A DNA stretch of 64,000 nt from Quercus robur (lineage: Eukaryota > Streptophyta > Magnoliopsida > Fagales > Fagaceae). The position numbers were made by a program, and so were the translations under genes. Below are positions 59,301 to 64,000 of the stretch, piece after piece. The notes under the pieces are model-generated. The model searched no databases, was not told the origin of the DNA, and saw nothing but the letters and a program-made list of their open reading frames with translations. The stretch is taken from positions 12,680,282-12,744,281 of the forward strand of contig NC_065535.1 in the NCBI RefSeq assembly GCF_932294415.1, in the 5' to 3' direction. The first letter of the stretch is position 1. Every line of letters starts with the position of its first letter.

Positions 59301-60324
59301 ACACACTGTTTAATAAGTAAGCACTGCAGGGTAATGATAAAAACAAGAATGAAAAGACTGGATTGTCACTTGTTGAACTGGGTTACCGACGGGCAAAAGC
59401 GGTGAAGGCTGTGAAGAAGGCACTAGATACTGGCAAGATTGTGAAGAAGAACAACAAGAAATCTGAACATCCTAACCAAAGACAACAATCAAGGACAAGA
59501 GAGATGCAGGAGCTATTTCAAAGTGACATGAGTGAGAAAAAGCAGAAAAGAAATTCTGCTCCAGGCAAGAAAAAGTCCAAACATTCATTTAAGAGCAAGT
59601 CAAGGTATGAATTAGCTTACAATCCCATTGCACGGTATTTCCACGGTTGATTTTGATCTTATGTATGTATGTATATGTGTGTGTGTTTGTGGCCTATGTA
59701 TTTCATGTATGTATGTATGATTTGCAAATATTTTATGCTAAGAACAATGATATGGGAGGCTCAAAGAGAAAATTATTTTAATTTAGTTTTATTTTATTTT
59801 GCAAGTCAATTTGTACTTCTATTGGTCAATTATATTTTTATTTTAGGTCCAGTAGTTTATTAGGTTATTACTTATTAGGCTTTTAATTTCTAGAAGCAAG
59901 GCTATTTTTTTATAAGGTAATTAGGGTTTTCTACACTAGTTAGAATTATGGTTTAGTACTCTTATATAAGGAAAGTATTGTGCTCCTATCAAAGGGGGAT
60001 TATTTTGATGAATAAATTTTCTATTGAAATTATCTCCGTGGTCTGGTGCCGGCTCTAGTCAACCCTAGGTTTCCTAGTGATTTTATCATGCTTGATGCTA
60101 ACCCCAAGCAGGCCTAGGTGTTGACATCTAGATTCTCAGTCTTCTATTTTCCTGTTGTATTGTTCTAGTTTGTCCTGTATCAAATTTGGTATCAAAGCAT
60201 GATAAAGGGTTGCAGGTTTTCTCTCTCATTTTGTCTTTGCGCAAATACTCGATGTGAGATCATTCTTGGAAGAAAATACTTACTTTTATTCCAACTATTT
60301 TTTTCCAGGTATAAGCGCAAGTAG
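50330..60324 (+). CDS. RH28: DEAD-box RNA helicase, RH28-like, 19 exons
   Basis: Exons by GT..AG borders and frame: 50330-50656, 50748-50927, 51026-51094, 51227-51333, 52403-52481, 53026-53199, 53312-53460, 53655-53750, 54310-54412, 54605-54667, 55990-56051, 56166-56262, 56896-57014, 57091-57133, 57370-57471, 58302-58400, 58589-58672, 59330-59604, 60309-60324. They total 747 residues in one unbroken frame. The first ATG is 50330; the frame is open upstream but has no ATG. N-terminus acidic. Helicase motifs: Q motif GYSKPTPIQ (161-169), AVTGSGKT (186-193), [16 protein letters not shown] (295-298), SAT (326-328), ATDVAARGLDI (443-453), [11 protein letters not shown] (473-483). The C-terminus is Lys/Arg-rich and coiled. 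Family members act in the nucleolus on pre-rRNA (yeast Drs1 type). All catalytic motifs are present. Role inferred from family. Confidence 0.9.
51913..52030 (+). mobile_element. SINE in intron 4 of the RH28-like gene
   Basis: An A-box-like GAGCTCTAGTTCAAATGGC, a B box GGTTCCGAGTTCAAGACC and a poly(A) tail. Flanked by TTGTAATAGTAG (51901-51912) and TTGTAACAGTAG (52031-52042), a 12-base duplication with one change, so it is older than the SINE at 26659. Confidence 0.85.
58445..58539 (+). mobile_element. Minimal poly(A) insertion in intron 16 of the RH28-like gene
   Basis: A 17-base duplication TTTAGATGAAAACTTTT (58445-58461 and 58523-58539) surrounds about 61 bases ending in CCTATC and about 17 A. 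The first bases of the insert (CATCTAAAATTAA) are the reverse complement of the flank, making a 15-base hairpin at the left junction. Confidence 0.75.
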
Positions 60325-60752
60325 AACTATGAAGTGAAGCTGGCGTCTAAGTTTTCCTTCGACATCTAACTTTATGTGAGAGAACAAGCTGTCAACGGGA
60401 ATTGTGCATTTGGTGGACAGTGATATATTTGTCTTTGTAACCCATTTTATGGAAGAGTTAGCAGATTCAAAAAGTAGTTTGTGTCAAATATCATTGCATT
60501 TTTGGGGTTGAGGATAGGAAAGGGGTCCTGCTGCTTTAGGAAGACATTGTTACTATAGCAACTAGCTGATCCAGTTGGCTCCCCTTCATTTTTGTGATAA
60601 ATTATTTCGATGTGGTGTTGTTGTTCCATTAGTTAAGCATTAAAGAAAGAAGGTTGCGTTCCAAACTTCCAAGAGTTTATTAATTTCATCCATATCAGAA
60701 ACTCGTGTTTTATTTTCGAACTTCGAGTTTTGATCTGCACAAGCGTTAATTA

Positions 60753-60896
60753 CTGTTTGTACTTGTCCAGTTAGAGAACTAATTGGGCATCTCTGCTCAT
60801 GCTGAAATGTACAAAAAGGGGGCTCTGTTTATACTTGTCCAGTTAGAGATCTGGTTGGGCATCTCTGTTCATGCTAAAATGGAAAAAAAGGGCTTT
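60753..60896. repeat. 72-base tandem duplication
   Basis: Two copies of a unit with TACTTGTCCAGTTAGAGA, TTGGGCATCTCTG and CTCATGCTGAAATG (TTCATGCTAAAATG in the second copy), starting at 60753 and 60825. Confidence 0.8.
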
Positions 60897-61198
60897 GTCC
60901 TAATCCAATGGTCCACATGTTGGGTTTTAAATGAATTGAGTTGTTCACAGCAGCCTGAGTTTGGTTTGTATCTGGTCTATTTAACAAATAAGTTGAACTA
61001 AAGTTCCCAAGAGCCTTATTACTCAAACTGGTTTCCAATCGAGACAAGCTAGGGTTCTAATCCAATCCCAACTACTCAAATTGGTTTCCAACCGAGAATC
61101 CAAGCTAAATATCTGATCCATCTCTGTATTAATCATCAATCATGGATTATTTAGTTGTTTATATTCATGTGATGCTTTTCATTTGCCAGCGTATAACA

Positions 61199-61287
61199 AA
61201 TTGGTTTCCAACCGAGACAATCTAGGGTTCTAATCCCCACAATCCTAACTATTGATATATCCACAAAAAAAAAAAAAAAAAAAAAAA
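61199..61287 (+). mobile_element. Possible retroposed tail with B-box-like motif
   Basis: AAATTGGTTTCCAACCGAGA, then AGGGTTCTAATCCCC (close to a pol III B box) and a poly(A) run of about 24 at 61264-61287. A shorter relative without the poly(A) is at 61025-61065. Could be a SINE end; no target duplication was found. Confidence 0.4.
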
Positions 61288-61940
61288 GGCTCAATGTTAA
61301 GTTTAGGATGACTATTAAAAAGTCAATTAAGTTCAAACATGATAATGTATTTATGAGAAGCTTATAATCCATGAGTATGAGACCCAATTAATTAATTTAT
61401 AATATTATATATTTATATGTATAAATGGTAAAAATATGTTTATAGATTTGAAATTGAATTATATAAGTTTAAAATGTAAGTTATTAAGATATCAAATTAT
61501 AAATTGATTGTAATTTATTGATATCATAAATAGTCTATTTTATAGTAAGATTACAGATAGTTTTTAACAATACAAGAGTGGTGAATCTAATTTTTGTAAG
61601 CTAATGGACAAAAATCATTCCATCTAATTAACTTTAGTAATATAATTTCAATTCTAATATAAGTTAATAGATTTATGAAGGGGTAAAAAAAAATTTTATC
61701 GTTGTGTTTACCATATATGAGAAAAAAAAAAGAGTTAATCAAGTAACTTGTGAATAAGCTCAAGTTATTTCAACCAAAAAAAAAAAAAAATTAAACATGT
61801 AATATAATTTGGCAATGAGCTCAAAGTTGGTTCATTCAAAAAAATAAAAATAAAAATAAAATTTAATGAACAATACTAAATTTTTAATCCTTGATCAATG
61901 CTTCTTTGGTTACAATGCTATACACATGCAGGATGGAATT

Positions 61941-62054
61941 AGTGTCACCAATAAAAAAGGTTAGCATACAAGATAACTTTTAAGAGAGAGAATGACAAGT
62001 GCCACCAATAAAGAGGTTGGCATACAAGGTAACTTTTAAGAGAGAGAATGACAA
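61941..62054. repeat. 57-base tandem duplication
   Basis: Two copies with CACCAATAAARAGGTTRGCA and TTTTAAGAGAGAGAATGACA, starting at 61941 and 61998. Confidence 0.85.
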
Positions 62055-62580
62055 CTGACAAGTTATATTACACACGAGCACTCTCTTAAGTGATTCAAGA
62101 CCACAAAGGTACCCACAAAATAGTTTGATTCTTTTCGCTTCTTAAAGCTCCATCAAGAGATTAAAGACCACTAAACCAGTTCTCGCCCACAGTTCAGACT
62201 TACCAAACTGAGCCTCGAGCTCATCAAGGTCAGAGTTCATGACAGGGCCTAAAATGATATATATCATACATATAAAATAAAATGAGGCTAAGTTTGAGCA
62301 ACTACTTTCTCTGTGTGTTTATCATGAAATGTCACACGAACTCACTGTGACCTTTAATATAAGCACCATAAAACAAAGACGAGACCAGTTCCTATAAATT
62401 TCTGTGATATATAAGGAAGAGAAATTACAGCTACATGTACCAAGCTTTCTATGATTGCAATGGCCATTGAAACCCAGAAAAGGAGATTCAAAGTAAATCA
62501 AAATTAAAACAATAAACCTAATTTTTTTTCCCTTCAGCAATTAATCACAAGAATCACATTACATCCACAATGCCCTCAGC

Positions 62581-62586
62581 TTTATT
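62581..62586 (-). terminator. Possible poly(A) signal of the SUO-like gene
   Basis: AATAAA on the minus strand, about 145 bases past the stop codon. Confidence 0.4.
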
Positions 62587-62729
62587 CAGTTAATAATTCC
62601 CCTCCCACTAAAGCCAATGGGCTGACCTACCATTCTGGATAATTTTAGGTAACGTAAGCATCAATTCACTTGGTTGGATTTATGAACTGATCCAAAGAGA
62701 GGAGGAACCGTAGATAAATAAAACATTGA

Positions 62730-64000
62730 CTATTTCCATGGAGGTTGCTGATGTTTGTAGTTAAACGGATAGGATTCCCATCCACTATCAGGTTCCTTCC
62801 TTTTCCCTCCAACCCCAGAGCTTGAAGAGGGTTGTAAGTTCGTCCTCGTATGCTCCTCCACAGACCTGCCTTGACCAGGAAGGAAAAGCTGCCTCAAATT
62901 CCCTGAGTCTCTATGCCCTCCCTCCATCATGAATCCTGAATTTAGATCAAAATTTGGACGGGATGGACCGGGATTATTTAGACCTGATTGTACACCACCA
63001 ATGCTCACCATGAACGGTGGCTGAGAGTAGGAAGGTGGAACAGCTGGTGCAGACCCCAAGACAACAGGGCTCCCTCTAGAATCCACCATATATTGCATTG
63101 AGCCAGAAGGATACATGGCTGAAGAGAAAGACATGGCAGTCCCTGTTGTCAGCCCATTGTAACCAAAAACAGAAGAATGAGTATAGGACATTGTGGGAGC
63201 CAGCCCTAAACCACCCCCTGCTCTTGTCATGCTAGCATCCACTGTAGGCTCCATATTCTTGCCATTTGGCAAGGACAATGATTGAGAAAGAAAATCTTTT
63301 CTATTGACTTCCACTCTGGTGCCCATGATAGAAATAACAGGAGCATCTGGTTTAGGTCCTCCATATGCATTTACAAATTGGGAAGACTTAATATTCCCGT
63401 GATCTGAAGCATCATTTTGGATATAAGGTCTGTCATTCAAATCAATGTTCCTCAAAGAAGGCTGCATTGATGACGAGGAGGAGGCAGGAGATGGGCTACG
63501 ATGGCTATTCCGGCTGTTAAAGAGCTGTTCTCCCATCTTTGAATCCAGTGTTGGAGCATCACCATCATCACCAAGACAGTTCAAATCCAACTTCAGCCTC
63601 CCAGATCTCATTGGGCTGACTTCAACAGAAGATTCCCCAGAAGGAAGGCCAGATGATGGGGGAATTTGTTTTCCCAACTCATCTCCACCCTCGGCTACAT
63701 TCAAATCAAAGTCAAGGAAATCCAGCCTCTGCTTTGAACTATCACGGGTTCCTGTAACAGGAGTCTTATCACCATCAGGAATTCTACGAGGAGATGCTGG
63801 GCGGAAAGCACTAGTAGCAGCACATCCTTTCCATCCAAGAGTCCCTCCAAACTGCAAAGGCACCATAGGCAATTCTTGAGCTGCTGATGGCCTTGAAGCA
63901 GAGGGTGCAGAGGGGTTCATTGGAGAATCCATTTCATCAGAGCAGACTTCTTGATTCAGATCAAAATCACAAGGGCCTTTCTCTGTGTTAACCTCTAGTT
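62730..64000 (-). CDS. SUO: C-terminal part of a SUO-like BAH/TFIIS-N protein
   Basis: Partial. The stop codon is at 62730-62732; the frame runs 400 residues to an internal Met at 63932 and stays open to the window end (GPCDFDLNQEVCSDEMDS), so the start lies outside. Arabidopsis SUO and its neighbour paralogue are long nuclear proteins with an N-terminal BAH domain and a TFIIS N-terminal domain, and a low-complexity tail with GW motifs. SUO acts in miRNA-guided translational repression. Counting from the Met: GW at 33-34 (GGTLGWKG) and 384-385 (DSGWESYP); DLN motifs at 76, 116, 164 and 329, plus one just before the Met; a basic KRKE near 377. The end HQQPPWK fits the family. The BAH and TFIIS domains are not in this window, so the name rests on the tail alone. 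Confidence 0.82.
   Translation of the reverse strand, partial: LEVNTEKGPCDFDLNQEVCSDEMDSPMNPSAPSASRPSAAQELPMVPLQFGGTLGWKGCAATSAFRPASPRRIPDGDKTPVTGTRDSSKQRLDFLDFDLNVAEGGDELGKQIPPSSGLPSGESSVEVSPMRSGRLKLDLNCLGDDGDAPTLDSKMGEQLFNSRNSHRSPSPASSSSSMQPSLRNIDLNDRPYIQNDASDHGNIKSSQFVNAYGGPKPDAPVISIMGTRVEVNRKDFLSQSLSLPNGKNMEPTVDASMTRAGGGLGLAPTMSYTHSSVFGYNGLTTGTAMSFSSAMYPSGSMQYMVDSRGSPVVLGSAPAVPPSYSQPPFMVSIGGVQSGLNNPGPSRPNFDLNSGFMMEGGHRDSGNLRQLFLPGQGRSVEEHTRTNLQPSSSSGVGGKRKEPDSGWESYPFNYKHQQPPWK

Larger units (their letters stand above)
60325..62580. other. 3' flank of RH28-like gene and intergenic DNA
   Basis: 3' untranslated DNA, then AT-rich sequence with three local duplications described separately. 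Short open frames here have no domain. The last part is the 3' flank of the minus-strand SUO-like gene. Confidence 0.45.

Overview
The window is nuclear DNA from a flowering plant, almost certainly a eudicot tree or shrub. It has intron-containing genes with GT..AG borders, plant-specific proteins (a CIP8-like RING ligase, a DEAD-box helicase of the RH28 type, the tail of a SUO-like protein), AT-rich spacers, Tourist-like MITEs, tRNA-type SINEs and nested Ty3/gypsy elements of the Tat lineage. The species cannot be fixed from sequence alone.

Layout. 1-2.3 kb: AT-rich DNA and a small two-pass membrane protein gene (1252-1572). 2.3-15.1 kb: a solo LTR (2319-3120) with its own target duplication, followed 10 bases later by a complete but badly decayed Tat element (element 1, 3131-15066). 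A tandem and head-to-head TRIM array (10552-11917) sits inside it between one perfect 5-base duplication. 15.1-18.2 kb: an RNase H (LINE-type) relic and two MITEs. 18.9-19.95 kb: the single-exon CIP8-like gene. 20-27.4 kb: non-coding DNA holding a long inverted repeat, a tandem repeat cluster, a MITE, a SINE and a minimal poly(A) insertion. 27.4-48.5 kb: Tat element 2, bounded by the duplication AGTAC. Its 3' tandem array holds a 2.4-kb solo LTR, and its right LTR is split by the younger, reverse-oriented Tat element 3 (38607-48278, duplication AACAC). 50.3-60.3 kb: the 19-exon RH28-like helicase gene. 62.7-64 kb: the C-terminal part of a SUO-like gene on the minus strand, continuing past the window end.

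The host genes are unrelated in function: light-signalling ubiquitin ligase, nucleolar RNA helicase, miRNA-linked GW protein and a small membrane protein. There is no operon-like organisation. About half of the window is nested LTR-element DNA. The order of insertion can be read from the nesting and from LTR divergence: elements 1 and 2 are older and element 3 is youngest. The most unusual structure is the TRIM array, where five LTR copies in two opposite orientations share one target-site duplication.
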